Source of the DNA: Janibacter indicus
Lineage (GTDB): Bacteria > Actinomycetota > Actinomycetes > Actinomycetales > Dermatophilaceae
Reading direction: 5' to 3'
Assembly: GCF_900176385.1 (NCBI RefSeq)
Contig: NZ_FWXN01000001.1
Coordinates: forward strand, 248,001-312,000
Length of the DNA: 64,000 nucleotides
A model generated the notes under the pieces. It saw only the letters and a list, made by a program, of their open reading frames with translations. It was not told the DNA's origin and searched no databases. Positions 35,116 through 45,142 of the stretch are shown in pieces. A program made the position numbers and the translations under genes. The stretch's first letter is position 1. Each line of letters starts with the position of its first letter.

Positions 35116-35610
35116 GTGACGACACCCACCGACACCCGCATCACCCTCTCCCGCGTCATGTCCCAGGCCGAGGCCAACCTCCTGGGCAATGTGCACGGCG
35201 GCAACATCATGAAGATGGTCGACGACACCGCCGGCGTCTCGGCCAACCGCTTCGCGCAGGGGCCGGCCGTCACGGCGGCGATGGACGAGATGGCCTTCCT
35301 CAACCCCGTGCGCGTCGGCGACGTGCTCCACGTGAGCGCCCAGGTCAACTGGGCCGGCACCTCGTCGATGGAGGTCGGCGTGCGGGCCGAGGTCGACCGC
35401 TGGGACGCCGTCACCGACCGCGTCCACGTCGCGAGCGCCTACCTCGTCTTCGTCGCCGTCGATGTCGAAGGGGGGACCCGTCAGGTCCCCGAGCTGAGCA
35501 TCGAGACGCCCGAGGAGCAGCGGCGATTCCGTGAGGCCGAGATCCGCCGGGCCAACCGGCTCGCCCGCCGCGAGGCCATCGAGTCCAGCCGTCGGGAGGA
35601 GAGCGCGTGA
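35116..35610 (+). CDS. Hotdog-fold acyl-CoA thioesterase
   Basis: A 164-residue YciA/ACOT-type thioesterase hydrolysing acyl-CoAs. The hotdog domain shows LSRVMSQAEANLLGNVHGGN (catalytic Asn/His region), MKMVDDTAGVSANRFAQ, MDEMAFLNPVRVGDVLHVSA and VASAYLVFVAVD. A charged Arg/Glu-rich C-terminal helix follows. GTG 35116 is chosen because GATGAT sits about 7 bases before it, a leaderless arrangement. The stop overlaps the dxr start (GTGA), so it heads the dxr-rseP unit. Confidence 0.87.
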   Translation: MTTPTDTRITLSRVMSQAEANLLGNVHGGNIMKMVDDTAGVSANRFAQGPAVTAAMDEMAFLNPVRVGDVLHVSAQVNWAGTSSMEVGVRAEVDRWDAVTDRVHVASAYLVFVAVDVEGGTRQVPELSIETPEEQRRFREAEIRRANRLARREAIESSRREESA

Positions 35611-36776
35611 GCACGCGCGTCACCCTGCTCGGCTCCACCGGGTCCATCGGCACGCAGGGCCTGCAGGTCATCGAGGCACATCCCGAGCGCTTCGCGGTGG
35701 AGGTGCTCGCCGGCGGTGCCAACACGGGGCTGCTCGCCGAGCAGGCGGCACGTCATCGCCCTTCGCTCGTCGCGGCTGCTGCCGGCACCCGTGAGGAGCT
35801 GACCGCAGCCATCGCCGCCGCGGCCGGTGACCCAGGGTATGCGCCCGAGGTGGTCGTGGGGGAGGGGGCCGCGACGATCGCCGCCGGCGCACCGACCGAC
35901 GTCGTGCTCAACGGCATCACCGGCGCCATCGGGCTGCGGCCGACGCTGGCGGCGCTGCGCTCCGGCGCCCGCCTGGCGCTGGCCAACAAGGAGTCGCTGA
36001 TCATCGGCGGCCCGATCGTCAAGGACACCGCCGCGCCCGACCAGATCGTGCCCGTCGACTCCGAGCACTCCGCGATCGCCCAGGCGCTGCGCTCCGGCCG
36101 CGCCGACGAGGTGCGCAAGCTCGTCGTCACCGCGAGCGGCGGGCCCTTCCGCGGAATGGACCGCGACGCGCTGCGCGAGGTGACTCCGCAGGCGGCGCTC
36201 AAGCACCCGAACTTCGCGATGGGGCGGGTCATCACGACCAACAGCGCGACGCTCGTCAACAAGGGGCTCGAGCTCATCGAGGCGCACCTGCTCTTCGACG
36301 TGCCGATGGAGCGCATCGAGGCCGTCGTCCACCCGCAGCAGATCATCCACTCGATGGTCGAGTTCCATGACGGGGCCGTCATCGCCCAGCTCGGGTTGCC
36401 GACGATGCTCGCGCCCATCGCGCTCGGGCTGTCGTGGCCGGAGCGGCTCACCGACGTCGAGACGCCCGTCGACTGGACGCAGGCGCAGGACTGGCGCTTC
36501 GAGCCGCTCGACGACGAGGCCTTCCCGGCGGTGCGGCTCGCCCAGCAGGTCGGCGCCGCCGGCGGGACGCACCCGGCCGTCTACAACGCGGCCAACGAGG
36601 TCGGCGTCGACGCCTTCCACGACGGGGCGGCGCGCTTCACCGACATCGTCGACACGATCGAGCAGGTGCTGCAGCGGCACGACGACGCGCGCTTCGACGC
36701 GCACACGGTCGAGGGCGTGCTCGCGGCGGACGCCTGGGCTCGCGACGAGGCGGCCGGGCTGCTCAGGACCGCGTGA
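35607..36776 (+). CDS. dxr: 1-deoxy-D-xylulose 5-phosphate reductoisomerase
   Basis: A 389-residue second enzyme of the MEP isoprenoid route, making 2-C-methylerythritol 4-phosphate with NADPH. Motifs: the N-terminal GSTGSIGTQGL nucleotide loop, ALANKESLI, VPVDSEHSAI (metal ligands), TASGGPFRG, HPNFAMGRVITTNSATLVNKG (flexible loop and metal site) and YNAANEVGVDAF. The pathway gene ispG lies two genes downstream. Complete and intact. Confidence 0.96.
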   Translation: MSTRVTLLGSTGSIGTQGLQVIEAHPERFAVEVLAGGANTGLLAEQAARHRPSLVAAAAGTREELTAAIAAAAGDPGYAPEVVVGEGAATIAAGAPTDVVLNGITGAIGLRPTLAALRSGARLALANKESLIIGGPIVKDTAAPDQIVPVDSEHSAIAQALRSGRADEVRKLVVTASGGPFRGMDRDALREVTPQAALKHPNFAMGRVITTNSATLVNKGLELIEAHLLFDVPMERIEAVVHPQQIIHSMVEFHDGAVIAQLGLPTMLAPIALGLSWPERLTDVETPVDWTQAQDWRFEPLDDEAFPAVRLAQQVGAAGGTHPAVYNAANEVGVDAFHDGAARFTDIVDTIEQVLQRHDDARFDAHTVEGVLAADAWARDEAAGLLRTA

Positions 36777-36788
36777 GACGATCGGGGC

Positions 36789-38114
36789 ATGCTCTATCTG
36801 CTGGGGGTCCTGCTTGCCGTCATCGGCATCGCGCTGTCGATCGCGTTGCACGAGATCGGCCACCTGGTTCCGGCCAAGAAGTTCGGCCTGCGGGTGCCGC
36901 AGTACATGGTCGGCTTCGGCCCGACGGTCTGGTCGCGCCGCCGCGGTGAGACCGAGTACGGCATCAAGGCGATCCCCCTGGGCGGCTACATCCGGATGAT
37001 CGGGATGTTCCCGCCGGCCAAGGACGGGCGGGTGCGCACCACGAGCACCGGGCGGATGAGCCAGCTCGTCGACGAGGCCCGGCAGCAGAGCTTCGAGGAG
37101 GTCCGCCCCGAGGACGAGGGCCGGATGTTCTACCAGCTGCCGATCTGGAAGCGGATCGTCATCATGATGGGCGGCCCGGTGATGAACCTGCTCATCGCCC
37201 TCGTCGTCCTCAGCGGCATCTGGACGATGAACGGCCTGGCCGTGACGACGACGACCGTCTCGGCGGTCAACGAGTGCGTCGACATCAAGGAGATGGGCCA
37301 GACCGCCGCGACCGAGTGCACCGACGACATGCCCGTCGCCCCGGCCAACGAGGCCGGGCTCAGGCCCGGCGACACGATCACCTCGATCAACGGCACGCAG
37401 GTCTCGACGTGGACCGACGTGCGCACCGAGATCCGCGCCAACCTCGACAAGCCCCTGACGATGACCGTCGACCGCGACGGCTCGACTCGCACCCTCGAGG
37501 CCGACCCGATCGTGCTCGACATGCCGGTCTACGACGACAACGGCCGCGCCGAGACCGACGCGACCGGGCAGGTGCGCACCGAGCGCGCCGGCTTCCTCGG
37601 CGCCACCGGCAGCCAGGAGATGCAGCAGCAACCGATCACCGCCGTGCCCGGGCTCTTCGCCGAGCAGCTCGGCCAGACCTACAGCCTGCTCGTGCGCATC
37701 CCGCAAAAGCTCGTCGGCGTCGCGGAGGCGGCCTTCGGCAGCGGTGAGCGCGACCCCGAGGGGCCGATGTCGGTCGTCGGCGTGGGCCGGGTCGCCGGTG
37801 AGGTGGCCAGCTCCGACATCTTCGGCGACACGAGCGACAAGGCGATCCTGCTGCTCAGCCTGCTCGGCTCGCTCAACCTCGTGCTCTTCGCCTTCAACAC
37901 CGTGCCCCTGCTCCCGCTCGACGGCGGCCACGTGGCCGGCGCCCTGTGGGAGGCGGTCAAGAAGGGGTGGGCGAAGCTGCGGGGCCTGCCCGACCCCGGC
38001 CCGGTCGACGTCGCCAAGGCGCTGCCACTGGCCTATGTCGTCGCCCTCGCCTTCATCGGCATGACCCTGCTGCTCGTCTACGCCGACATCGTCAAGCCGG
38101 TGAAGCTGACCTAG
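36789..38114 (+). CDS. rseP: Site-2 intramembrane metalloprotease RseP/Rip1 type
   Basis: A 441-residue M50 zinc protease cutting transmembrane anti-sigma factors and signal peptides. The active site HEIGH lies in helix 1 ([15 protein letters not shown], about residues 20-34), and the third ligand is in [13 protein letters not shown] near residue 380. One PDZ domain ([21 protein letters not shown], about residues 190-210 onward) lies between, as in mycobacterial Rip1. It follows dxr by 12 bases. The stop TAG touches a copy of the genomic repeat. Confidence 0.94.
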   Translation: MLYLLGVLLAVIGIALSIALHEIGHLVPAKKFGLRVPQYMVGFGPTVWSRRRGETEYGIKAIPLGGYIRMIGMFPPAKDGRVRTTSTGRMSQLVDEARQQSFEEVRPEDEGRMFYQLPIWKRIVIMMGGPVMNLLIALVVLSGIWTMNGLAVTTTTVSAVNECVDIKEMGQTAATECTDDMPVAPANEAGLRPGDTITSINGTQVSTWTDVRTEIRANLDKPLTMTVDRDGSTRTLEADPIVLDMPVYDDNGRAETDATGQVRTERAGFLGATGSQEMQQQPITAVPGLFAEQLGQTYSLLVRIPQKLVGVAEAAFGSGERDPEGPMSVVGVGRVAGEVASSDIFGDTSDKAILLLSLLGSLNLVLFAFNTVPLLPLDGGHVAGALWEAVKKGWAKLRGLPDPGPVDVAKALPLAYVVALAFIGMTLLLVYADIVKPVKLT

Positions 38115-38148
38115 GTCTCGAGGCTCGGGCGCGGGGCGCCCTCGCACC
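38114..38148. repeat. Partial copy of the palindromic repeat after rseP
   Basis: GGTCTCGAGGCTCGG (38114-38128) and CCTCGCACC (38140-38148) match the right half of the 35008-35095 element, with the middle changed to GCGCGGGGCGC. The first base is the last base of the rseP stop codon. The remaining ~90 bases before ispG hold only the ispG promoter candidate CATAATGGG. Confidence 0.65.
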
Positions 38149-38242
38149 GCCCACGCGGAACGTGGGACCCAGACCACCGGTGGGGGTGCTTCGAAGCCAG
38201 GGCCACAGCGGACATCCAGCATCGAGGTCGCATAATGGGTGC

Positions 38243-39400
<1,158 letters not shown>

Positions 39401-39416
39401 GCCGTAGGCTGGCGGG

Positions 39417-40262
39417 GTGCTGCGGACCCGCAACCCCACCCGGCTGCTCGGCGTCGACGACGTCGATGCCGCCCTCGACCTGTGCGCCCGCGACCCCGCG
39501 GCCAATGTCTTCGTCGCGAGCCGGATCCTCGACGGGGGGCTGGGCGCCGGGTCGACCGCCGCCTACGGGTGGTTCGAGGACGGCCGGCTCGAGGGGCTCG
39601 TGTGGACCATCGCCAATGTCGTGCCCGTCGGCACCTCCGACGCGAGCTGGAGCCACCTGGCGGCGCAGGTGCGCAAGGTGCGCCGACGCTGCGCCTCCTT
39701 CCTCGGGCCGCGCACCGAGGTCGCCGGCCTGTGGGGGGCGACCCAGCACGACTTCCCCAGGCCCCGGGCGGTGCGGGCCGAGCAGCCGCTCATGGGCACG
39801 CACACGCCGCCGTCGCAGCTCGGGGTGCCGCTCGACCCCCGCGTACGCCCGGCGACCGTCGACGAGGTCGACCTCGTCCTGCCCGCCGCCGAACACATGT
39901 TCACCGCCGAGATCGGCTACCGGCCCTACACCGGCAACCCCTCCTTCTACCGCGACTCGATCTGGCGGCTCATCCGCGCCGGGCGCACCTATGTCGTCAT
40001 CGAGCGCGGTCGGGTGATCTTCAAGGCCGACGTCGGCTCAGTCGGGCTCGGAGCGATGCAGATCCAGGGGGTCTGGGTCGCGCCCGAGCTGCGCGGGCAA
40101 GGCCTGGCCGCCGGCTTCATGGCGTCGACGCTCGAGCAGGCGATGCTCGACCACGCCCCCTTCGCCACGCTCTACGTCAACGACTTCAACGCGCCGGCGC
40201 TCGCGACCTACCGGCGCATCGGCATGGAGCGGCTCGGGACCTTTTCGACGATCCTCTTCTAG
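39417..40262 (+). CDS. GNAT acetyltransferase with DUF4081-type N-terminus
   Basis: A 281-residue protein. Residues 1 to about 125 match a DUF4081-like N-terminal part, and residues 130-281 a GNAT domain: the IQGVWVAPELRGQGLAAGFM stretch is the acetyl-CoA-binding motif A, and LYVNDFNAPALATYRRIGM is motif B. This family is a constant neighbour of ispG and proS in actinobacteria, but its substrate is unknown. GTG start 16 bases after ispG suggests co-transcription. Confidence 0.85.
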   Translation: MLRTRNPTRLLGVDDVDAALDLCARDPAANVFVASRILDGGLGAGSTAAYGWFEDGRLEGLVWTIANVVPVGTSDASWSHLAAQVRKVRRRCASFLGPRTEVAGLWGATQHDFPRPRAVRAEQPLMGTHTPPSQLGVPLDPRVRPATVDEVDLVLPAAEHMFTAEIGYRPYTGNPSFYRDSIWRLIRAGRTYVVIERGRVIFKADVGSVGLGAMQIQGVWVAPELRGQGLAAGFMASTLEQAMLDHAPFATLYVNDFNAPALATYRRIGMERLGTFSTILF

Positions 40263-40266
40263 AGCC

Positions 40267-41238
40267 TCAGAGGGTGAAGACGATCTTGCCGACCTGGTCG
40301 CCCGCGACCATCTGCTCGAAGCCCTCACGCGCCCGCTCCAGCGGGAGCTCGGCGTGGACGAGCGGGCGCGTGCCGGTCGAGTGCAGCAGCTGCACGAGAG
40401 CGTCGAGCTCGTCGCGGGTGCCCATCGTCGAGCCGATGACGCTCAGCTGGAGGAAGAAGACGTGGGTGAGCATCGCGTCGTCGACCTGCGGGCCGCTCGT
40501 CGTGCCCGAGATGACGATCCGGCCGCCGGGTCGAAGGGAGCGCACCGAGTGCTCCCACGTGGCGCGCCCGACGGTCTCCATGACGGCGTCGGCCTTGACC
40601 GGCAGGCGTTCGCCGGACGCGAAGACCTCGTGCGCGCCGATCTCGAGGGCCCGCGCCCGCTTGTCCTCGCTGCGCGAGGTCGCGTAGACCCGCAGGCCGG
40701 CGGCCCGCGCCAGGGTGATGAGCGCGGTCGAGACGCCGCCGCCGACGCCCTGGACGAGTACCGACTCGCCGGGACGCAGGCCACCCCGGACGAAGAGCAT
40801 GCGGTAGGCCGTGAGCCACGCGGTCGGCAGGCAGGCCGCCTCGACCATGCTCAACCCCTCGGGCTTGGGCACGAGGTTGCGCCGGGGGACGACCACGGTC
40901 TCGGCGAAGGTGCCCTGGTAGCGCTCGGAGAGCAGCGAGCGTCGCGGGTCGGTCGTCTCGTCGGCGCCGGTGAAGCCGGGGTCGTTGATCACGGCGTGGA
41001 CGACGACCTCGTTGCCCTCCTCGTCAAGGCCCGCGGCATCGCAGCCGAGGATCATCGGCAGCGCGTCGGCCTTGAGCCCCTGACCCCGCAGCGACCACAC
41101 GTCGTGGTGGTTGAGCGCGGCGGCCTTGACGGTGACTCGAGCCCAGTCCTCCGGCGCCTGTGGGTCGGGGCGCTCCCCGACGACGAGCCCGGCCAGCGGG
41201 TCCTTGCTGTTGATGCTCTCGGCGTACACGGCGCGCAT
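40267..41238 (-). CDS. Medium-chain (MDR) alcohol/quinone-type dehydrogenase
   Basis: A 323-residue MDR-superfamily oxidoreductase. A GroES-like N-terminal half (HHDVWSLRGQG, MILGCDAAGLDEEGNEV) is followed by a Rossmann half with VLVQGVGGGVSTALITLARA and VISGTTSGPQ. Zinc-ligand residues of classical alcohol dehydrogenases are not obvious, so it may be a zinc-free quinone or enoyl reductase. It is divergent from poxB across 94 bases that must hold both promoters. Substrate unknown. Confidence 0.8.
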   Translation of the reverse strand: MRAVYAESINSKDPLAGLVVGERPDPQAPEDWARVTVKAAALNHHDVWSLRGQGLKADALPMILGCDAAGLDEEGNEVVVHAVINDPGFTGADETTDPRRSLLSERYQGTFAETVVVPRRNLVPKPEGLSMVEAACLPTAWLTAYRMLFVRGGLRPGESVLVQGVGGGVSTALITLARAAGLRVYATSRSEDKRARALEIGAHEVFASGERLPVKADAVMETVGRATWEHSVRSLRPGGRIVISGTTSGPQVDDAMLTHVFFLQLSVIGSTMGTRDELDALVQLLHSTGTRPLVHAELPLERAREGFEQMVAGDQVGKIVFTL

Positions 41239-41332
41239 CGGTGCGCTCCCTTCGATCGGGGACGATGCGCCCTACTCTGCCACCGGGCACTAGCGTGGGC
41301 ATCACCGACTGTTCCCGAACAAGGAGCTGCGC

Positions 41333-43078
41333 ATGAGCACCATCGCCGACAACGTCATCGCGACCCTGAAGGCCAACGGGGTCACCCGCGCCTACGGCGT
41401 GCCGGGTGACTCGCTCAACGGCTTCACCGAGGCCATGCGTCGTGACGGCTCGATCGCCTGGCGACTGGTGCGCCACGAGGAGTCCGCGGCCTTCGCCGCC
41501 GCGGCCGACGCCGAGCTCACCGGCGACCTGGCCGTCGTCCTCGGCAGCTGTGGCCCGGGCAACCTCCACCTCATCAACGGTCTCTTCGACGCACAGCGCA
41601 GCCGGGTGCCCGTGCTCGCCATCGCGGCCCAGATCCCGAGCTCCGAGATCGGCAGCGGCTACTTCCAGGAGACCCACCCGCAGGAGCTCTTCCGCGAGTG
41701 CAGCGTCTGGGCCGAGATGGTCACCGACGCCTCGCAGATGCCACGGATGCTCGAGACCGCGATGCGCGCGGCGATCCAGGAGCGCGGGGTCGCCGTGCTC
41801 GTCGTCCCCGGTGACGTCGCCCAGACCGAGGCCGCCGACGAGCGGGTGACCGTCGTCGAGCGGGCCCGCGCGCGGATCGTCCCCGCCCCAGACCAGCTCG
41901 AGCGGGCCGCGCAGCTGCTCGGCGCGTCGAAGCGCACCACCCTGCTCGTCGGGGCCGGGGCAGCAGGAGCGAAGGACGACGTCCTCGCCCTCGCGGACCT
42001 GCTCGCTGCACCGGTGGTGCACACCCTTCGCTCCAAGCAGGACATCGAGGGAGACAACCCCTTCGACGTCGGCCTGACCGGCCTGCTCGGTTTCGCCTCC
42101 GGCTACCGGGCGATGGAGGAGGCCGAGACCGTGCTCATGCTCGGCACCGACTTCCCCTACCGGCAGTTCTACCCGGAGGGCGCGCGCTTCATCCAGGTGG
42201 ACACCAGGGGCGAGCACCTCGGGCGGCGGGTGCCGCTCGACCTCGGGCTCGTCGGCGATGTCGGCGACACGATCCGGGCCCTGCTGCCGCTGCTGCAGTC
42301 GGCCCGCGACCGCAAGCACCTCGAGGACTCGGTCAAGCACTACCGCAAGACGCGCGACAAGCTCGACGAGCTCGCCGAGCCGCCCAAGAAGGGACTGCTC
42401 GGGGGCCGCAAGCACGAGGCGATCCACCCCCAGTACCTCGCTCGGCTCGTCGATGAGATCGCCGCCGACGACGCCGTCTTCATCCCCGACGTCGGCTCGC
42501 CCGTCGTCTACGCCGCGCGCTACCTCGAGTGCCGCGGTGACCGGCGACTCATCGGCTCCTTCATCCACGGGTCGATGGCCAATGCCGTGCCGCAGGCCGT
42601 CGGCGCGCAGCTCGCGCAGCCCGAGCGGCAGGTCGTCACGCTGAGCGGTGACGGTGGCCTGGCGATGCTCATGGGCGAGCTGCTCACCGTGCGCCAGCAC
42701 GACCTGCCGATCAAGATCGTCGTGCTCAACAACTCCTCGCTCAACTTCGTCGAGCTCGAGATGAAGGCCGCCGGCCTGCCCGGCTTCGGCACCGACCTGC
42801 ACAATCCCGACTTCTCGCAGGTCGCCGAGGCCTGCGGCATCACGGGCTGGCGGGTCACCGAGGCCGCCGATCTCGAGACGAGCCTGCGCGAGGCCTTCGC
42901 CCACGACGGCCCGGCGCTCGTCGACGTCGTCACCGAACGCCAGGAGCTGACGATCCCGCCGGCGATCTCCGCCGAGCAGGTCAAGGGCTTCACCCTCTAC
43001 GCCTTGCGTACCGTGATGTCCGGACGCGGCGACGAGCTGCTCGACCTGTCGCGGGTCAACCTGCGACAGATCCTCTGA
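41333..43078 (+). CDS. poxB: Pyruvate dehydrogenase (quinone), PoxB-type
   Basis: A 581-residue thiamine-diphosphate and FAD enzyme that oxidatively decarboxylates pyruvate to acetate and CO2, passing electrons to menaquinone or ubiquinone at the membrane. The N-terminal Pyr domain shows VTRAYGVPGDSLNGF and RHEESAAFAAAADAEL (with the catalytic Glu). The TPP motif is LSGDGGLAMLMGELLTVRQH through VVLNNSSLNF near residues 438-468. A C-terminal tail (LRTVMSGRGDELLDL) fits the PoxB membrane-activation segment. AAGGAG precedes the ATG, and CACTAGCGT upstream may be its -10. Confidence 0.9.
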   Translation: MSTIADNVIATLKANGVTRAYGVPGDSLNGFTEAMRRDGSIAWRLVRHEESAAFAAAADAELTGDLAVVLGSCGPGNLHLINGLFDAQRSRVPVLAIAAQIPSSEIGSGYFQETHPQELFRECSVWAEMVTDASQMPRMLETAMRAAIQERGVAVLVVPGDVAQTEAADERVTVVERARARIVPAPDQLERAAQLLGASKRTTLLVGAGAAGAKDDVLALADLLAAPVVHTLRSKQDIEGDNPFDVGLTGLLGFASGYRAMEEAETVLMLGTDFPYRQFYPEGARFIQVDTRGEHLGRRVPLDLGLVGDVGDTIRALLPLLQSARDRKHLEDSVKHYRKTRDKLDELAEPPKKGLLGGRKHEAIHPQYLARLVDEIAADDAVFIPDVGSPVVYAARYLECRGDRRLIGSFIHGSMANAVPQAVGAQLAQPERQVVTLSGDGGLAMLMGELLTVRQHDLPIKIVVLNNSSLNFVELEMKAAGLPGFGTDLHNPDFSQVAEACGITGWRVTEAADLETSLREAFAHDGPALVDVVTERQELTIPPAISAEQVKGFTLYALRTVMSGRGDELLDLSRVNLRQIL

Positions 43079-43095
43079 GAGGGAGACGAGACCTG

Positions 43096-43488
43096 ATGAC
43101 CCGAACCGACCTGCCCACGACCGGCCTGGCTGTCCTCCTCGTGGGCGGTGGGGTGCTGCACCTCGTGCGCCCCGAGGTCTACGAGCCGATCATCCCCGCG
43201 CCCCTGCGCGGGCGGGCCAGAGAGCTCGTCCTCGCCTCAGGGGTCGCCGAGATCGCCTGCGGTGCAGGGCTGCTCGTGCCGGCGACGCGCCCGGCCGCCG
43301 GCTGGGCCAGCGCGGCGCTCCTTCTCGGGGTGCTGCCGGCCAATGTCCAGATGAGCGTCGACCACGGGCGTCGGGCACGGCGCAAGGGCACGCCGCAGGC
43401 GGTCGGTTTCTTCGCCGGGACGCTGGCCCGGCTGCCGCTCCAGTGGCCCCTGGTGCGCACGGCGCTGCGCGCCGCCCGGGGCGGCTGA
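43096..43488 (+). CDS. DoxX-family membrane protein
   Basis: A 130-residue protein with about four hydrophobic segments (TGLAVLLVGGGVLHLV, LASGVAEIACGAGLLVP, WASAALLLGVLPANVQM) typical of DoxX-like proteins, whose roles range from quinol oxidase subunits to redox complexes. The V-HLVRPEVYE start and HxxRP-type features resemble the second DoxX protein in this window (50284-50718). It lies 17 bases after poxB, possibly in the same operon, so a link with quinone-coupled metabolism is conceivable but unproven. Confidence 0.78.
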   Translation: MTRTDLPTTGLAVLLVGGGVLHLVRPEVYEPIIPAPLRGRARELVLASGVAEIACGAGLLVPATRPAAGWASAALLLGVLPANVQMSVDHGRRARRKGTPQAVGFFAGTLARLPLQWPLVRTALRAARGG

Positions 43489-43490
43489 CG

Positions 43491-44366
43491 ATGAGCACGC
43501 TCGAGTGGTCGCCCACGACGGAGGAGGACATCGCCTCGCTCGTCCGCCTCGGACAGGCCTGCCTCGAGCGCGACGGCGGGCTGCCCGACCTCGCCGACCC
43601 GCAGCACCTGCGCGACGGCTACCTCACCGACCTGTCGATCTGCGGGCGGGACGAGCTCGGTGACATCGTCGCGGCGGCCGCCATCGGCATCAGTGCCGAC
43701 GGCACCCGGACGGCGACCGGCCTGATCGACCCCGCCGCCATGGGGCAGGGGATCGGGCAGGAGATCGCCGACTGGGTCATCCGCCACTCGGTGGGCCCGG
43801 TGCGCTTCGTCCTGGACTCTGTGAGCCCCGAGGCGGAGACCCTCTTCGCCGAGCTCGGTCTGCACCGCGGCTTCGCGGAGTCGATCATGCGGCACAGCCT
43901 GCGCTCGATCCCCTTCGTCCGGCGTCCCGAGGACATCGTGACCCTGCCCTTCACCGACGACACCTCCGAGGCCTTCCGCCACGCCTACGCCGCCTCCTTC
44001 GGTGTCCGGCCCGGCTACACCGCCGGCAGCTCCCGTGCCTGGGGTCGGTGGCTGCGCGAGCAGCGCGGCTTCCAGCCGGAGGACTCGCGGGTCGCGATGG
44101 ACCGCAGCGGCCACGTCGCCGGCTTCGTCACCCTCTCCGACGGGTGGATCGAGGAGGTCGGGGTCGTCCCCGAGTGGCGCGGCCACCGGCTCGGCGCCCA
44201 CCTCGTCGCCCGCTCGCTCACGGCCCTCCAGCGGGCCGGTGCCGACGAGGTCTGGCTGGCCGTCGGCTGCGACAACCCCGCCCGCTCGCTCTACGAACGC
44301 CTCGGCTTCCGGGGCCACGGCACCCGTGCCCAGTACGAGCAGCCGACCATCTCGGAGGGATCATGA
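43491..44366 (+). CDS. Tandem-GNAT acetyltransferase
   Basis: A 291-residue protein with two GNAT units. The C-terminal one is complete (IEEVGVVPEWRGHRLGAHLV motif A; AVGCDNPARSLYERLGF motif B). The N-terminal one is degenerate (AAAIGISADGTR, GLIDPAAMGQGIGQEIADWV). The layout recalls mycothiol synthase-like double GNATs, but the known MshD residues cannot be confirmed. ATG 43491 lies two bases after the DoxX stop, and the end overlaps the sirtuin gene (ATGA). Confidence 0.8.
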   Translation: MSTLEWSPTTEEDIASLVRLGQACLERDGGLPDLADPQHLRDGYLTDLSICGRDELGDIVAAAAIGISADGTRTATGLIDPAAMGQGIGQEIADWVIRHSVGPVRFVLDSVSPEAETLFAELGLHRGFAESIMRHSLRSIPFVRRPEDIVTLPFTDDTSEAFRHAYAASFGVRPGYTAGSSRAWGRWLREQRGFQPEDSRVAMDRSGHVAGFVTLSDGWIEEVGVVPEWRGHRLGAHLVARSLTALQRAGADEVWLAVGCDNPARSLYERLGFRGHGTRAQYEQPTISEGS

Positions 44367-45142
44367 CCGACGTCGAGACCGAGCCCATGACGATTCCCGA
44401 CGAGGTGGTCGAGGCCGTGCGCGGCGCCCGCCGCGTCCTCGTCCTCTCCGGGGCCGGGATGAGCGCCGAGTCGGGCGTGCCGACCTTCCGTGATGCCCAG
44501 ACCGGGCTGTGGGAGGAGTTCGACCCGAGCCAGCTGGCGACGGCCGAGGCCTTCCGGTTGGATCCTCCCTTCGTCTGGGCCTGGTACGCGTGGCGGATGC
44601 AGCTGGTCCGCGGCGTCGAGCCCAACGACGGTCACCGGGCGCTCGCCGAGCTCGCCGGCCTGCGTGAGGTGACGATCTCGACGCAGAACGTCGATGACCT
44701 CCACGAGCGCGCCGGCTCGGCCGTCGCCGCGCACCTGCACGGGTCGATCTTCGCGCTGCGGTGCAGCGACTGCGAGACCCCCTACGACGGTGACCTCGAC
44801 CTGCCCGCGGAGCCGACCGAGCGCATCGACCCGCCGACCTGCCCGCAGTGCGAAGGGGACGTGCGTCCCGGTGTCGTGTGGTTCGGTGAGGTCCTGCCGG
44901 ACGACGCCGTCGCCGCGACCGAGGCGGCCATCGAGGCCCTCGAGCCGGGCGACGTGGTCCTCGTCATCGGCACCTCCGGCATCGTCTACCCGGCCGCGGG
45001 CTACCCGGCGATGGCGCGGGCCGAGGGCGCGACGGTCGTGGAGGTCAACCCCGTCGACACCGAGATCTCCGACATGTGCCACCACGTCGTGCGCGGCACC
45101 GCCGCGCAGGTGCTGCCCGAGCTGGTGGCCGCGCTTCAGTAG
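44363..45142 (+). CDS. Sir2-family NAD-dependent deacylase (class III-like)
   Basis: A 259-residue sirtuin. NAD motifs are VLSGAGMSAESGVPTFRD (about 27-44) and STQNVDDLHERAGS; catalytic His is H126 in HLHGSIF. A zinc ribbon is formed by CSDC and CPQC. The segment WAWYAWRM provides Y75 and R78 in the Y-x-x-R arrangement that in class III (SIRT5/CobB) enzymes binds succinyl or malonyl groups, so desuccinylase activity is likely. ATG overlaps the stop of the GNAT gene, an acetyltransferase-deacylase pairing. Confidence 0.88.
   Translation: MTDVETEPMTIPDEVVEAVRGARRVLVLSGAGMSAESGVPTFRDAQTGLWEEFDPSQLATAEAFRLDPPFVWAWYAWRMQLVRGVEPNDGHRALAELAGLREVTISTQNVDDLHERAGSAVAAHLHGSIFALRCSDCETPYDGDLDLPAEPTERIDPPTCPQCEGDVRPGVVWFGEVLPDDAVAATEAAIEALEPGDVVLVIGTSGIVYPAAGYPAMARAEGATVVEVNPVDTEISDMCHHVVRGTAAQVLPELVAALQ

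Noticed and set aside
35481-38222. 913-residue antisense frame opposite dxr and rseP
   Set aside because: A codon-bias shadow of two certain genes; the translation is repetitive Arg/Asp/Gly/Leu sequence with no recognisable fold.
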